Both the position numbers and the translations under genes were made by a program. Shown one piece after another: positions 22,376 to 35,475 of a stretch of 64,000 nucleotides of DNA. How positions within the stretch are numbered: the first letter of the stretch is position 1; each line of letters begins with the position of its first letter. Source of the DNA: Molossus alvarezi. Taxonomy: Eukaryota; Chordata; Mammalia; Chiroptera; Molossidae. The stretch is taken from assembly GCA_037176705.1 (NCBI GenBank), contig CM073887.1, positions 28,027,501-28,091,500 on the forward strand, in the 5' to 3' direction. The notes beneath the pieces were generated by a model. The model was not told where the DNA came from. It saw nothing but the letters and a program-made list of their open reading frames with translations, and ran no database searches.

Positions 22376-23469
22376 ATAATTGATGTGTACAGAACTGAGG
22401 ACTGTAGAGGAATACAAAGAATGTTACTAAAATCTGGAATTGGTTTTCTGAATGTGGAAAAGGTGTTGCTCTATAAAAGGATTAAGTTTTTAAAATTCCG
22501 AATACTTTGTTGATATCTCTAAGTTAAACATTAAAGGAAGAGATTCTTTATGAATTTCTACAAGGTACAGGAAACAAATTATACATTTTGAAGCAAAGCC
22601 ATGATGTTTGATTATCTATGAGTTAGCAGCCAGAATTATTTAGCAGTATTTAGACCTTGGTATTCAATGAGTGTTCAGCATCAACTGGGAGCTACTGAAT
22701 TAGTACCTACCTACATTTGTAACAGTATACCCCTGTGATACATGTGCACATTGAAGTTTTAGAAGCACTAATTTAAGACATTGTTATTCAATTTTACAAT
22801 TTTTATAGCATATGTGATCATCATAAATAAAATAATGACTATAGCTTATTTTTGAAAGAAGAAAACTTGTCAAAATGTGCATGTTAAAATTCTTCTGGAA
22901 AGGAAAGAACATTGCAAAGGATTATCAATCTTCTTTAAATATGCACTTCACTTGTACCTAAGATCATTCAGGGGACAAATGGGAAAATTGTTTCTAAGCA
23001 GCTCTAAATGTCACCTCATTATATTTCACTTCTTCTGATTATGTATTTTTAATGACTGAATGAAATTTATTATATCAACCCTCTATGAAAGTTTTAAATA
23101 TGGAACTTTAAATGCTGAATTTTTAACCTATCACTAAAATATTTGAGTTTATCGTAAGCTTACTCAATTCTGAATTTTTTAGGAGTTTAATATTTTAATA
23201 TTCTTTATGATTAAGAACTATAATTACTTACTGTATTTTAAGTGAATTTTAATGAATAAAAGTTAGAAATGATTTACCTTTCACAGGACCTATGTTCTTT
23301 ATCTAATTATACCTTTATATATTTCAAAGTATTTATTTAAGTCTTATTATATAAAAGCTATTGTTAGAGCTACAGTGATTTTTGCCTTCAAGGAATTAGC
23401 ATCAAAGTCTGGGACATAAGTTTGCCATGAAAAATTTTGATTTATTTTTCTATTGTTATTAATCTAAGG
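22376..23469. other. Anonymous AT-rich DNA
   Basis: No gene was seen. A possible eroded MER5-like hAT relic lies at about 22620-22780, and an L2-like scrap near 23330-23420. Confidence 0.35.
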
Positions 23470-23790
23470 CAGGGTCAGCAAACTTTTTCTGAAAGGTCCA
23501 GAAAAATAGTAAGTATTTTAGGTTTTGTATTCTATACAGTCTCTGTCTTATCTAGTCAATTTGCCATTGTAGCATATAACTAGCCATAGCCAATACATAA
23601 ACAAGGGAAAGCTAATGTGTTGCAATAAAACTTTATTCATGAAAACTGAAATTTCAGTTTCATATAATTTTATTTTTCTTTTGATTTTTTTTTAAACACT
23701 TAAAAATATAAAAGTAATTTTCAGTTTGTGGGCTACGCAAAGCAGCCAGGGGGTTGGATTTGGCCTTCAGGCTATACTTTGCTGACATCT
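23470..23790 (+). repeat. Charlie-like non-autonomous hAT transposon
   Basis: The left end 'cagggtcagcaaactttttc' and right end 'actttgctgacatct' form imperfect terminal inverted repeats. Internal 'gcaataaaactttattcatg' and 'ggttggatttggccttcagg' match a common Charlie-type element. No transposase is present. Confidence 0.75.
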
Positions 23791-24009
23791 CATATAAGAT
23801 GTTGAGTATATGAATACTCATATATTGATGGTGGTTTTACTATTAACTATAAATTTAATAGAAACCCCATGGGTTTCTGGCATCTAAACTGTAACATTGA
23901 CATTATGTTATTTTTATTTATTTGAGGGGGAAAAAAAAACAGAGGCTGAAAGAGAAAAAGAAGCAAGGAGAACTAAAAATCACTGAGCGTACCATGTATA
24001 AACATTGTT

Positions 24010-24170
24010 CAGTCCTTCATGTATTTCACTTTGTTTAAACTTCATCATATCCGTATAAAATAGGTAACATCTTTGCCATTTTATACTTGAGGAAAACTAA
24101 GGCTTAAATCACTTTTCAGGAGTATACAAAGTCAGTAGCAGAATTAATCCAAGTCTGATCGCAAGTCCTG
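24010..24170 (-). repeat. MIR SINE
   Basis: Antisense MIR order: 'cattttatacttgaggaaaa', 'aggcttaaatcac', 'agtcagtagcagaatt'. Confidence 0.6.
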
Positions 24171-27100
24171 AGACATTTGCACTCTGCAACAATGGCCACA
24201 ATGACTCGCTCAATGGGAATGCATGTTATGTACTAAAATGATTTATTTTTAGAGGAAGATGATGGAGAGTGTCAGAAGAATGTAATGTTTGGAAGCTTGA
24301 GACGGAATTCTGACAAGTAGTTGGAAGGTAGAGGAAGATATTTCAAATATAGGAATGCAAAGCTAAGGAGAGTGTAGTTGGAGACAGAAAAATAGGCAGA
24401 TGAAAGACCACTTTTAAATTCCCAGTGGCCATGACATTGTCTTTCATTTCATTCCCTTTCATTTATCTTCCTCTTCCCCTTGGTAAATTTAAGTCTTTAT
24501 GACCTGATGAAAACAGATTGGTTCACACTTTCCTTTTTACTTATCTGTCTCTATAATTGGCCCCAGTTTTCAAAAATTGAACACCTTGCTGCTCACCTGG
24601 CAATTATGTGTCCCCAAGAGAAATTTCAGAAGGACCCTCTAATTTTCCCCAATTGTACTCAGCTGTGTGCTTTAATAAAAGACAAAGGAGGGAGCTGATA
24701 GAAGTTGTATCTTTCATATGCTGTTGTCTTTTGTGCTTTCTCAAAGCAGATTATAGCCACAAAGCTGTTTAGATGATGTGCTAATTATACCTGGTTACAG
24801 TATTTGAGCTAGATAATGAATACTACATACATGGAATGGTAAATGTTTCATTAATACAACTATGCACATTATGGAGACTCTTCTTGTTGTATGCTGAGAA
24901 TGCTGAGGAACACAATCCACCTTGTCCTCTTAGTAACTCAGTCTCCTACTTAATATGCACTTAATTTTTAGGCACTTTAATTGTCCTTTGTTCTGGAATC
25001 TCTCATAGCCATAAGAGTCAAGGTAAGATAATGAAGAAGTTAACACAGAACATTTGCACTCGAGTTTACAGTAAATGTTAGAAAAAGGATATGAGAAAGT
25101 TATACTCTAATAGAGAGTTCACATGTCTTTGAGTTGGCATTTTTTTTAGTGTGCGTTACTCTATAGGATAAAGAAGGGATAAAAGAATATGTAAAAGAAC
25201 CTTTCACAAGTGAAATCTTTGATGCAGGAAATAAGACTTTGTATTTGGAAGATCAAACTCAAAAATATAATTCTTATGTCCTAATGTTTATTTGGGAAAA
25301 GTAAGCCATTTTCACGGAGTCTTGAAGAGCTAAGAGGTCACTAGAATCTTTGTTGCTATTAATTACTATTTTCCAAGACTTAAGAAATATTCTGTTCTTT
25401 ATAAATGTTCAATTATATGATGAAATGGAAAATGAGGAAACACAGTCAGGAAATACTTTATAAAAGTATTGGCTTTTATAATTCCCAGTATGTAGCATAT
25501 TTTAAAATAGTAACCCGGGGACTATCTGTCTATGAAAACATAATTCTAAGGAACTTTTAGTCAGAGTTTGTTGAAATAACATATATTTGGTGAGCTACAG
25601 CTATGAGTCCAACTCTTCTTTTCTAAATGATACTTTGGGGTGATCTCAGCGGTCACTAGGAGCTTTAACTCAACTAACTTATCCACACAGTCTGCCCAGG
25701 CAGGACCCAGAAAGTAAGCCGTGACCTACAGCACTTGCCTTTGACCATCGTCCTAGTCCCCTTTCTTCATCTTTTCTCTTTTTTTCTCTTGTTCTCTGTT
25801 CCTTAGTTCCCAGGTTTCAGTCATTGCTCCCTTGGAACCTTTATTTAGGGACTACATTTCAGTCAGTCACATAGTTTTTCTCTCTCTCATTTTCCAGGAC
25901 TTGACTTTTCTTTTTTGGCATTAGCTTGGGTTTTATTTTCAGCCTGTATATTTCCCACAGGGAAGTATCCTGTTCACTTAAATAGGCATATTTTCAAACT
26001 CTGCTGTCCCTAAACTTGCCACATACTGAGATGTATGTTCATGGTTCTTTGCATCTAGATAGCAATCTACTTTATAGCTGAGTGTTTGAGACAAGGATTA
26101 ATTTAAAGGCACCAGAGAAAGAGTTGGAATTGTCAATAGATTTAAAGACAAAATTACTGCTATGGTTAAGGATGAGTGCAAATACAGTTGACTATTTCCA
26201 GCAGTTGTAATCCTTTCAAATCCCCTTTCCCCCACACTTCTGTTAAGATTAGTTTTCCTCATTGTCATCTAATGTTTCAGTTGAATTTCAACTCATTTTT
26301 CAGAATAGCATTAAGGTGAGTGAAGTAATATTTTTATGTGCTTTCATTTTTTTTTATAGTTAATCTGTTCAGTCTCCATGACTCTGTCCAAGACTATGAC
26401 ATCTCGTGTCTTTGCAATTCCTGAGTAGTCTCTAAATTAGTCAAAGTCACTTGGCTCATTGCCTCTCTTGTACAGTGTTCCATGGAGCTGACACCAAGGT
26501 GAAATTCCTTCTAACATCAAAAAGAAATAGATTTCTGTAGATCAAGTTCTTGAAAATCCACTCTTAATGAATTGACACACTCACGTAATAGAAATAACCC
26601 TATAAATTAGTATATCTTATCACCCTAAGAAATCATTTATAATAGTTAAACATCATAACCCAAATACAGACACTTCTTATACCTCATGTTATAGAGTCCT
26701 TGAATGGGTCAGAGAGCTCCAGGTTTGAAATCTTACTCTTCTAGACTTGGTCTTTCTGATTTTTGGCTTTCCCAGTCTTCAATCTGTTATGCTAAGCATT
26801 ATTTTATTGATGCTTGGCTCACTTCACTTGCTTGCTTAGTTTCCGTGTATTTCCCACGTTGCTGCTGGCTGCTTCATTAAATGTGAACTTCCCTTTTGTT
26901 TATTCTCAGTGTCTGCTCCTTCTCCATATCACACAGTTACCACAGTGCTGAACTTAGGTTTTCTTGTGTCTTAACTCTTGCTGTTTGTACTCAGAGTGTC
27001 TTTTCTCCTCTTTTACACTTAACTTTATCTTGTGCAGAACTTTAACTCCAACTCATGTCCTGTGTACATAAAGCCATTTCTGAGAAACAAGCTCTCTTGA

Positions 27101-27904
27101 TCAGTCTGTAATTTTCTTTATGCCTATCATTTCGATGGAAATGCCAAGCAGTGAATTATATAGTATTTCGTTCACGTGTGTTGTTCCCCCAACCTGACTG
27201 TGAATTTAATATAGGTAAGGAATGAAAGGTTTTGCTCCACAGAATCTTGAAATACTAGACATAGCCAATTCTTAAAAGACTGCGCTTTCTAATGAAAATA
27301 AATGTGCTCTCTGTGCAATATTCAGGCAGCTACAAGTAGCTTAACCTCTGAGAATTTGCTTGTTAATATGAAAAAAATGTCGCTAATGATACTGCCTGAT
27401 TTGACAGCAATATTATTAATGAACCGTTAAAACATAAAATGCACCGTGTAATGTAATCCTAGGAGATTGATTATTTAGTTTAAAATGCTAAACTAATAAT
27501 CAATTTCATCCATTTAATTTTATCGCTAGATTTCGGCTTTTTAACTTATGTGGATTTGTCACATGTTGTTGTAGAAGATACAGTGTGGGGAGGGGACAAG
27601 TGCAGTGGTGAGAGATACAGCGTGTCGTCAAAGGGAGCAGTAATCACTGGGGATGAAAGTGGTGTCATCTGCACTGTGGAATATTACTGTATACCTCCAG
27701 AATTTTTATAATCATCAACAAAAATGGAAACCATTAAATTATATCCTTCTGTTTCTTCTAAGAAGACATAATAGCTACAAAATAGTTTTTAATCCCCAGA
27801 TATGAATAGAAAAAATAAGGTAAATAATTATGAACTAAATGTAATTTAGCAGATACAAGGGCAACTAAGTTGCCTAAAAGGCTGTGGCTGCTACAGTATG
27901 AACA
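24171..27904. other. Largely unique AT-rich DNA; possible conserved element
   Basis: No exon was supported. A 72-codon plus-strand open frame at 24480-24698 has no domain I recognise. A pyrimidine-rich stretch at 26880-27130 resembles an eroded L2 3' region. The stretch 27280-27560 is homeobox-site-rich and repeat-free (see findings). Confidence 0.4.
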
Positions 27905-28425
27905 ACTCTGCTAGTGCCCTGTTTCTATTATACAGTCTCACCCACAGATTTAGTGAGTCACATACCACACAAATCGACTATTTTATAGTTCTAGATGTCA
28001 GAAATCTAAAATTGGTCTACAAGGCTGTGCCCCTTTAGGAGGAGGCTCTAGGAGAGACCCCCCTGCCCCCGTTTATTTTTTGTTTTTGTTCTTTGTTTAT
28101 TGTTTTTTTTGGCTGTTGATTTTGTTTTGCCTTTTCTAGCTTTTAGAAGCTGCATTCCTTGTCTTGTGGTCACACATTCCTGTGACCTCGGCTTCCATTG
28201 TCATATCTCCTTCTCTGACTCTGACCCTCCTGCCTGCCTCTTATAGGGACCCCGTGATTATGAGTCTACCTGGATAATCTAAAGCAGTCTCTCCATTTCA
28301 AGATCCTTAGCTTAATTATATTTTCAAAATCCCCTTTGCTGTGTATAAGGTAACATATTCGTAGATTTGGGGGAGTTGGACATGGACACCTGTAGGGAGA
28401 TTTTATTCTGCCCCCCCCCCCCCCG
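27905..28425 (-). repeat. Old MLT1-type MaLR LTR
   Basis: 'cagaaatctaaaattggtct', 'ggaggctctaggagagaccc', 'catattcgtagatttggggg' and 'agttggacatggacacc' follow the antisense MLT1 order. An inserted TTTG-rich patch lies at 28075-28125. Confidence 0.6.
28411..28424 (+). repeat. Poly(C) run, 14 bases
   Basis: Fourteen consecutive C residues at the end of the MaLR LTR. This is assembly-error-prone. Confidence 0.97.
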
Positions 28426-30129
28426 CTACTAAGGGTATCAACTTCCTACTCTAATTACATGAAAAGAGTAACACCAAAAATCTTTAAGTCTGGGATTTTT
28501 AAACTATATTTATTAAGTTATATAAAGTAAAATTCCTTTTTCCAAATTAATTGCAATTGAACACATTGGATGACAGCACATCCTTTAGTTTGTCTAGAAT
28601 ACAACTCCCTTTCTTCTCAGGAACAGGACCTTGGTTTCCCTTTGGAAAGCCACTACCCTCCTACTGCTGTAGTGAAATGCTCTGCTGTCTCCTAGCCAAG
28701 AGCTAGCATCCAAGCCAGTTCAACCAATGAGATTAACTTCCCCTAGAATTTTACTTTTTAGAGGAGTGAGAAGAGAAGAGAAGAAATGGTGCATCAGGGG
28801 GGTTGTGGCCTCTTGAGATTCTCCTCAAGCCTCTCTGATTTCCTGGTCCTTGCTCTGCTTGAGATCTAAGTATTTAACCTTTGCTTTAATCCTGTGAACT
28901 ATGGAACAGTATTCCAATAAATTCCTTTTTTTCCCCCTCTTAGTAAACCAGAATTCGTTTGGATTGCATATCAAGTTGCCCTCTATAGGTTGTACCCAGG
29001 CTCATCCAAAATAGTAATAATTCTAATGCACTGTGAGCTGATTTCCAACAAGAATGCTGAATAAACTTTGTTTGTTTTTTTCTGAGGGAGAGCTCTCCAC
29101 CAAATGAATATAATTTCACATTGGAAAGGGAATAATGGTGGGTGGAGTAGAGTCCAAAGGAATTAATAAATAAAAACAAGGAGAGAGCTAATTTGAGGGG
29201 AAATAATTTTAATTCATTATAAAGGAGAATTTTCAAATTAAATAGAAGTGTCCAAAATAGAATGGGGAGGTAATGAGCCCTTCCCTATCAGTCCCTATCG
29301 GGAGGGGAAAATAGGGGAAAAAATGTCTTGCTTTCAAAACTGTCGGTGAAGATGGATTTCCCTTCAATTTCCCCATCACAGTATATTCCCCTATCACCGT
29401 ACAATTACTTGTCAGGGACATGAACTTTTATGACTCTCTCTGCCCAGATAATAATTCACTTATTCCATCAGCCAGGTTCTCAGGAGTGTTGACTGGCTTG
29501 TCAACCTGAGCAGCACCAAGTCAGGATGCTGTCCAAGAGACTTACAGGACAGTTGTCTTATTAGCTTGATGGACATCGTACCAGGAGTTCCAGTGAGACA
29601 GAGAAACACTTTCTTATCCAGAAAGGCATGTTTCTAGGACTCCTGAATATGAAAGGGATTGTTGAAACCCAACTCATTTCTCTGCTTCACTACTTTATAC
29701 TACTGTACTTTGAGAATGACTACCAAATTGACCATGGTCGATTTAATTGATTTTCCAGGACGATGATAATGTAGAATATTATAGCTTCACAGATATTTCA
29801 CAAAACCAGGCTGTGACTTATATAATATATAATATAAAGCAATTGAAAATAAACATTTCAGCATGCTGTTTTATTGTGTAGGACACCAAATACAACAGTT
29901 TTTATTGAGAAAGCATTTCTAGTTTGACAAGTACTTCACACTAAATTTCATGTATTGTGTATTTGACTTTGACCAAAAAGTAAACGCAGAAGAAAGTTCT
30001 TTGGCTTAAGAAACATAATGTGGAAAGAAGTAGACAGGCATTGCTTTATTTTATTTATATGAAATATTTTGGAGTGTAAGTTAACAGTTTTTCAAACTAA
30101 TTCATAAGTGCAAATTGTAATTTAAAAAC
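28426..30129. other. Anonymous DNA, no gene seen
   Basis: The stretch 28590-28965 ends with 'ccaataaattcc' and 'aaaccagaattcgtttgg', which is LTR- or poly(A)-like but unassigned. The minus-strand open frames near 29.0-29.4 kb show no domain. Confidence 0.35.
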
Positions 30130-30300
30130 ATTTTTATAGCATTTACTCTATGCCAAGAACTATTTTAAGTTCTTTACATATATTGAATCCTTTTATCACC
30201 ATGACAGCTCTGTGACATAGATACTGTTACCTTTTTTTCCACAAGTGAGAAAACTGAGGTACTTAGGTGTACGGTTCTAAGGGGGACTAACCAGTAAATT
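30130..30300 (-). repeat. MIR SINE
   Basis: Antisense MIR order: 'actctatgccaagaactatt', 'catgacagctctgtgacata' and 'gtgagaaaactgaggtactt'. Confidence 0.7.
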
Positions 30301-30544
30301 TAGGAATGTCTGAAAAATCAGTGGTAAAGGGAAATCTGTCCATTGGTCAGAACTTGGAGTGGTATATTTTATCGGTTTTTAATGGATTGAGAAATTCCAC
30401 CAAGCGGTCACATAGGTGCTAAGTAGCAGGATACAATTTGAAAGCAGGGAGAATCATCCAGAATCCAAGCATCTATCCTTTAATGCCATTTCACATACAT
30501 AACTAATTATAATCAGATAGTGATGTTTCCTAGCTAATGTTCGA

Positions 30545-30790
30545 TGTGCCATGTTTATTCCTGTCAATATCATTTCTTAAGTTCCTACACTCTCAGATTT
30601 TCTTGGAACATTCTTTTCTCCCCTTTGACTTTTCCACCTCCATTTAATGGCCGGCTCACTTCCAACTCCTTCACAAAGCCTTTCTTGACAGCCATCTCTA
30701 AATTTGAGTGTGCCCTTTTCATTTGTAAAGCTCACAGTGTTTGTATCTACCACCATGGCAGAATGCTTAACTCTTAACAGCACAGATGTA
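30545..30790 (+). repeat. L2 LINE 3' remnant
   Basis: 'cctacactctcagattttct', 'ccttcacaaagcctttcttg' and 'gctcacagtgtttgtatcta' resemble the L2 3' region. The 77-codon open frame across it is incidental. Confidence 0.45.
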
Positions 30791-32592
30791 TACACACTCC
30801 AACATGGCACCTCTGTCAAGGGGCACCAGTCAGCCACCTCACTGCTGAATGATTACATTGGATACCTTCCAACAGGGAGAAGGCAGTAATGTGCCCTTAC
30901 TAGAATAGGATTGTATTCTGGATATATATTTGTCTTCCCTGCCCCAAATGTTTTTACTAACACCAGCATCTATGGTTTATTTACCTTTATTTTATTCCTA
31001 GGACATTGCTTAGGACAAAGACACTCATTTTATGCCAAAAGCAGTGATCTGAAGGGCTCATGCCGATGGAATTGTCTGGTCTTATTCACACACTCCATCA
31101 TTGTAAATGGTCTATTGAAAACTGAATTACATTACAGTTTAGAGACTATACCCTTAAAAGGTGAGGTTTTATCTTGTAGGATGGGGGCATATGTTTTGAA
31201 TCAGTTGCCAAATGTCGTTTTCTTTTATATCTCGAATATATGAATCTGGGAATCAAGGGGGTAGAAGGTGGAATGGCATCACTCACTATTTTACATAATA
31301 ACCCATTTGCAGAATTTTTGCATTCTTTGCCATAACTTAGATGATACAGGTTTGAATGTCTCACTTCCTAAAGGCAAAATGCTCTCATCATGGATACACA
31401 GTGGTTTCACTGAATTAGAATTTCAGACTGCCACCTGGCTATTTTGTGCCTCTCATGTCACTGAACCAACAAGCAGACTATTGTACTGGCTGGCATGGTT
31501 GATCTTGATAACAAAGGAGAAATTGGGTAACTTCTACTAATGGGAGCTGGAGAAATATTTCAGTGAGCGCAGGAGATTTTCTGTGGTAACTACAAACCCA
31601 ATGGCAAAAGTTAGTACAAAATTATAGCAACCCCAACAATATTATATATAGGACCACTGAGGATTCCAAATGATTTTTTTTCAATGAAAATTTAGGTTAC
31701 CCCACATGCTGCCAATGACAAAGGACATATGGAATGGATAGTAGAATAAAAAAGTTACAAAAACCAGTTATAGTTTTGTGACCAGTTGCAAAATGAGAGA
31801 TCCATCAGTATGCATATTTTATTATATATTTGGTACGTGAAGGTATGTGTGTGTGTGTGTGTTTGTATGTATATATTTACTATTTTTTATTCCCCCCTCA
31901 TTTTTTTATTATTTTATTTAAGGCATTGTAATGGTGGTTTACTTCAAAATTTAGTCCTTAGGTAACAATACAAGTGGGACTGTGACTGAACTAGAGAAAT
32001 AATGATCGCTAGAGAAATATAATCTACTGTCACTGGAGATGGATACTTGATGGTTTGGATTTTGTACTTCCCTTTTTACAAAGGTGAAAGTTGTTATTTC
32101 ATTTATGTTATTTCAAAATATACTTGCAACTACTTACACAAAAGCAGAAAATTGGTAGTGTTTTGACTGTTGATGGATTGTGCTCCAAACGCACTCTTAT
32201 GTACTCTGCTTGGAGATGCTGATCCTGAGATCATGAAATTCTCTTTGTCAGCTGGTTCCGGGTGACATTGAGGAGAGATGGAAAGGCAGAAATAAGAATC
32301 TTGTTCCTGTCAGTATCATCCTAGCAGATGGTGTTTCACTTAATCAGCAGCAGTTGGTTCCGATCTCAAGCTTGTTTAGTTATTTCCAGAACCAGCCTTA
32401 ATGTGCCCCTCAGAGATATCAGGTGTAGGTGGGTAACCAGTCTAATGAGACATCTGCTTCCCAGAGGTCTCAGCCCCAGTTACACAGTGTCCATGCTTCA
32501 AGCTGAAGTGCCATTATTAGCCTCCACAGTGATCTAAGGCTGAGTTCCTAGTGCCCTTCTTTGAGTTCCTGAAGGTTCTCACATTAGCCAGA
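30791..32592. other. Anonymous DNA with short simple repeats
   Basis: A (GT)n tract lies at 31845-31862. The 110- and 90-codon plus-strand open frames at 30911-31243 and 31268-31540 show no domain, no codon-use signal visible by eye, and no splice context. No gene is called. Confidence 0.4.
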
Positions 32593-32879
32593 TATATTAA
32601 TGAGGGTTCTCCCGAGAAACAGAATCAATAGGGTGTGTATGTATACAGAAAGAGATTCATTTTAAGGAATTGTTTCATGTAATTGTGGTGACTTAGCAAG
32701 TCCAAAATTTAATGGGGTATGCTGGAGACTCAGGGAGAGTTGTAGTTTGGGTACAAAAGAAGTCAGTCCACTGGAAGAATTCCTTCTTCTCAAGAGGGTT
32801 GGGTTGAGTCTCTGTTCTATTAAAGCCTTCAACTAATTGGATGAGGTGTAGCCTCCTATGGAGGACAGTCTGCTTTACT

Positions 32880-32941
32880 CAAAGTCCACCAATTTAAATG
32901 TTAATCTCTTCAAAGTCCACCAATTTAAATGTTAATCTCTT
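32880..32941 (+). repeat. Perfect 31-bp tandem duplication
   Basis: Two identical adjacent copies of a 31-bp unit (32880-32910 and 32911-32941) beginning 'caaagtccaccaatttaaat' within the MLT2B LTR. Confidence 0.98.
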
Positions 32942-32959
32942 CTACAAAGCACTGTCTTC

Positions 32960-33607
32960 ATCAGCTTGAGGGCTCTAGCAACAATAACAAAACAAACAGG
33001 AAACTGGAGATGGACTTGATGGCTTTAACAACAGACATTTATTTTCTCGCAGTTCTGCAAGGCTGGATGTACAAAATCAAGGATCTGATGATTTTTTCTG
33101 GTGAAAGTTCTCTTCCTATCTTTCAGATCACCACCTTCTCTCTGTGTCCTCATATAGCACACACACACAGAGAGAGATGTTTTCCTCTTCTTCTTTTTAT
33201 AAGGCTACCAATCCTGTTGGATTAGGGCCCCAACCTAGTGACCTCATTTAATCTTACTAGCCTCTTAAAGATGTTATCAGCAGATTGAGTTACATTGGGG
33301 GTTAGGACTTCAGCATACACATTTCAACATACAATTCAACCCATAAGCCCTCTAAAATCCAGTTTCTTATAATATGCACAATACATTTATTCTATCCCAA
33401 CAACCTCAAAGTCTTAACTCTTTCCAGCATCAATTCTAAAGTCTAAAGTTGAAAGTTTCATTTAATATCTAAATGAAATGTGGGTTAGACTCAAAATGTG
33501 ATTCATCCTGAGGCAAAATTTCTCTACAGCTGTAAACCTGTGAAATCAGGTAAGTTATTTGCTTTCAAAGAATGATGGTGGGAAAGACATGGGATAGACA
33601 AACATTT
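32960..33607 (-). repeat. MaLR LTR plus internal fragment
   Basis: LTR-like part at 33005-33350: 'ctcgcagttctgcaaggctg', 'gttaggacttcagcatacac', 'caattcaacccataa'. It is followed by MaLR internal-like sequence: 'tatcccaacaacctcaaagt', 'cattctgaggcaaaa'-like, 'gctgtaaacctgtgaaatca'. The LTR followed by internal sequence shows a partial provirus-like copy rather than a solo LTR. No coding capacity was seen. Confidence 0.6.
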
Positions 33608-34113
33608 CCCAGAAATATCAGACAATATTTGACCAAATATCGGTGTGCCATGGCCCAGCCAAGTTTACATGTAAAATAACTGTCACATAAGACAGCAAAT
33701 CATTCTCAAGGGTCCAAGCCACAGTTCCTTCTTTCATACTCTTGGGATGACATCATCACCTGGGCATCATGACTTTCTTAAAGTCTGGGTCCCAACTCTG
33801 CTGGAAACTTCCTTTGACTTGTTTAGTTATTTAGGTATCAGCAGCAGCCAGTTGGTACGTTTTCTCAGGTGTTTAAATCTCAGGTCTTTGTTGCGCCTTC
33901 TCTGAACTTACAAGGGTTGAAAACCTCAACATCTTTCTTTTTATTTTTCCTGTCCAGGAAAGATTCTTGCACATTGGGTAACTAGTGTTTTCTTGTTGTT
34001 TTTCTAGTTCTCTAACTCTGTTTAACAAATTCTTCATATAAATTTCCCATGTCAAAATACCTGATGTTGTTTCTATTTTAACTGTTAGACCATGGCTGAT
34101 ATATAATAATTAT

Positions 34114-34335
34114 ATATATTTTTAAATGTTTTTATTGATTTTTTTAGAGAGAGAGGGGGGGGAAGGGAGAGAGAGATAGAAACATTGATATGAGAAACAT
34201 CCATCAGCTACCTCCTGCACGCCCCCTGCTGGGGATTGAGCCCGAAACCAGGGCATGTGTCCTGACCAGGAATTGAACCAGGACCTCTCAGTCCATGGGA
34301 TGATGGTCAATACACTAACCACACCGGCTGGTACC
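34114..34335 (-). mobile_element. Ves SINE
   Basis: An antisense SINE with 'gtttttattgatttttttag', 'cctcctgcacgccccctgct' and the head end 'accacaccggctgg'. TSD 'ataattat' at 34106-34113 and 34336-34343. Confidence 0.92.
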
Positions 34336-34344
34336 ATAATTATC

Positions 34345-34725
34345 TTAATTCATGCTGTGATCACCAATTTAGATAGACTGTGTAGCTTATAAACAACATA
34401 CATTTATTTCTTATGGTTTTGGAAGTTGGAAGTCTGAGATCGGGCTGCCAGCATGGTCCGCTGCCAGCATGGTCCGCTGCCCCCATGGTCAGGTTCTGGT
34501 GAGAGTTTTCCTTCTGATTTGCAGCTGTCTTCTTCACATGGCAGAGAACAGAGAGAGTGGAAGCAAGGTCTCTTGTCTTTTTTGGAGGGCACTATTGCCA
34601 TCAACAGGGCTCCTTCCTCATGACCTAATCACCTTTCAAAGGCCTCATTTCTTAATACCATCACATTAGGAATTAAAATTTCAACATATGAATTTTAGGG
34701 GGAAACAAACATTCAGTCCATTGAA
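34345..34725 (-). repeat. MaLR-type LTR
   Basis: 'tggttttggaagttggaagt', 'cagcatggtc' (three near-copies at 34446-34490), 'catgacctaatcacctttca' and the end 'acaaacattcagtcca' match an antisense MaLR LTR. A 16-bp unit has been tandemly duplicated at about 34451-34482. Confidence 0.65.
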
Positions 34726-34864
34726 ATAATCTTGGTTTTTCTCAGAATGTTCTCATTTATGTCTGTTTTTCCAATGTGTTTTTAATTGTGTTATCTTTCA
34801 CTCTTCGAAGTATCCTATTTGAACAATAAATTATATGATGTTCTAAAAATAAATCACAGTGTAT

Positions 34865-34955
34865 TAGAAATCAGAACACCTGAGATCTAGTCCTGACTCT
34901 GTAAAAATTGCATATGACCTTGAGCAGATCACTTATCCTGAAGATTAGATGAATC
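34865..34955 (+). repeat. MIR SINE fragment
   Basis: 'gatctagtcctgactctg', then 'gaccttgagcagatcactta', is the core part of MIR. Confidence 0.55.
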
Positions 34956-35309
34956 TTTCTACCATTTATTACAGCTCCAAAGTCTTTGATCTTATAATCT
35001 ATGATGCCATCATGCAATTTGCCCAAATATACTTAAATGTGTTACTATTGTGATATTGACATAAATCTGAGTAGCAGTGGAAGGCATGAGAAATGACATG
35101 AATTTTGAGCAGTGTTCTGAGGAAGAGAAAAGTAAATCTGGTTGGCAAAGGTGAACTGGGAAAGCATTTCTGAAAAACAATTGTTAAATCAATCCGAATA
35201 TTTCAACATCAAAATAATTGCAGCAGAAAAAGATAAGTGTTTTTGATCATTTTAATATACAAATAACAACAGATAAAAATAATATTCACTGATTTTTTTC
35301 CCTCACCAC

Positions 35310-35475
35310 AGGCACTGATTAAAGTCTGTTACATATACTAATTTATTTAACATTTGTAATAATTCTGTGAGGCAGGCATTATTATTACCCCCATTTCACA
35401 GAAGAAAGATTCAGAGGGTTTAAGTAACTTGCTTAAACATATATAGCAAGGAAGTGGTGATACTGAGAATTATAT
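35310..35475 (-). repeat. MIR SINE
   Basis: Antisense MIR order: 'aataattctgtgaggcaggc', 'cccccatttcacagaagaaa', 'ttaagtaacttgcttaaaca', 'agcaaggaagtggtgatact'. Confidence 0.75.

Larger units (their letters stand above)
32593..33687 (-). repeat. MLT2B-type ERVL LTR split by a MaLR
   Basis: The left part (32593 to about 32955) has 'gagggttctcccgagaaaca' and 'aagccttcaactaattggat'. The right part (33608-33687) has 'ttgaccaaatatcggtgtgc' and 'ccatggcccagccaagttta', ending 'aactgtcaca'. Together these are the antisense order of MLT2B with a 650-bp insertion between the parts. Confidence 0.75.

Noticed and set aside
30911..31243. 110-codon plus-strand open frame as a possible gene
   Set aside because: The composition looks like translated AT-rich DNA. 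No domain, homologue or exon signals were recognised.
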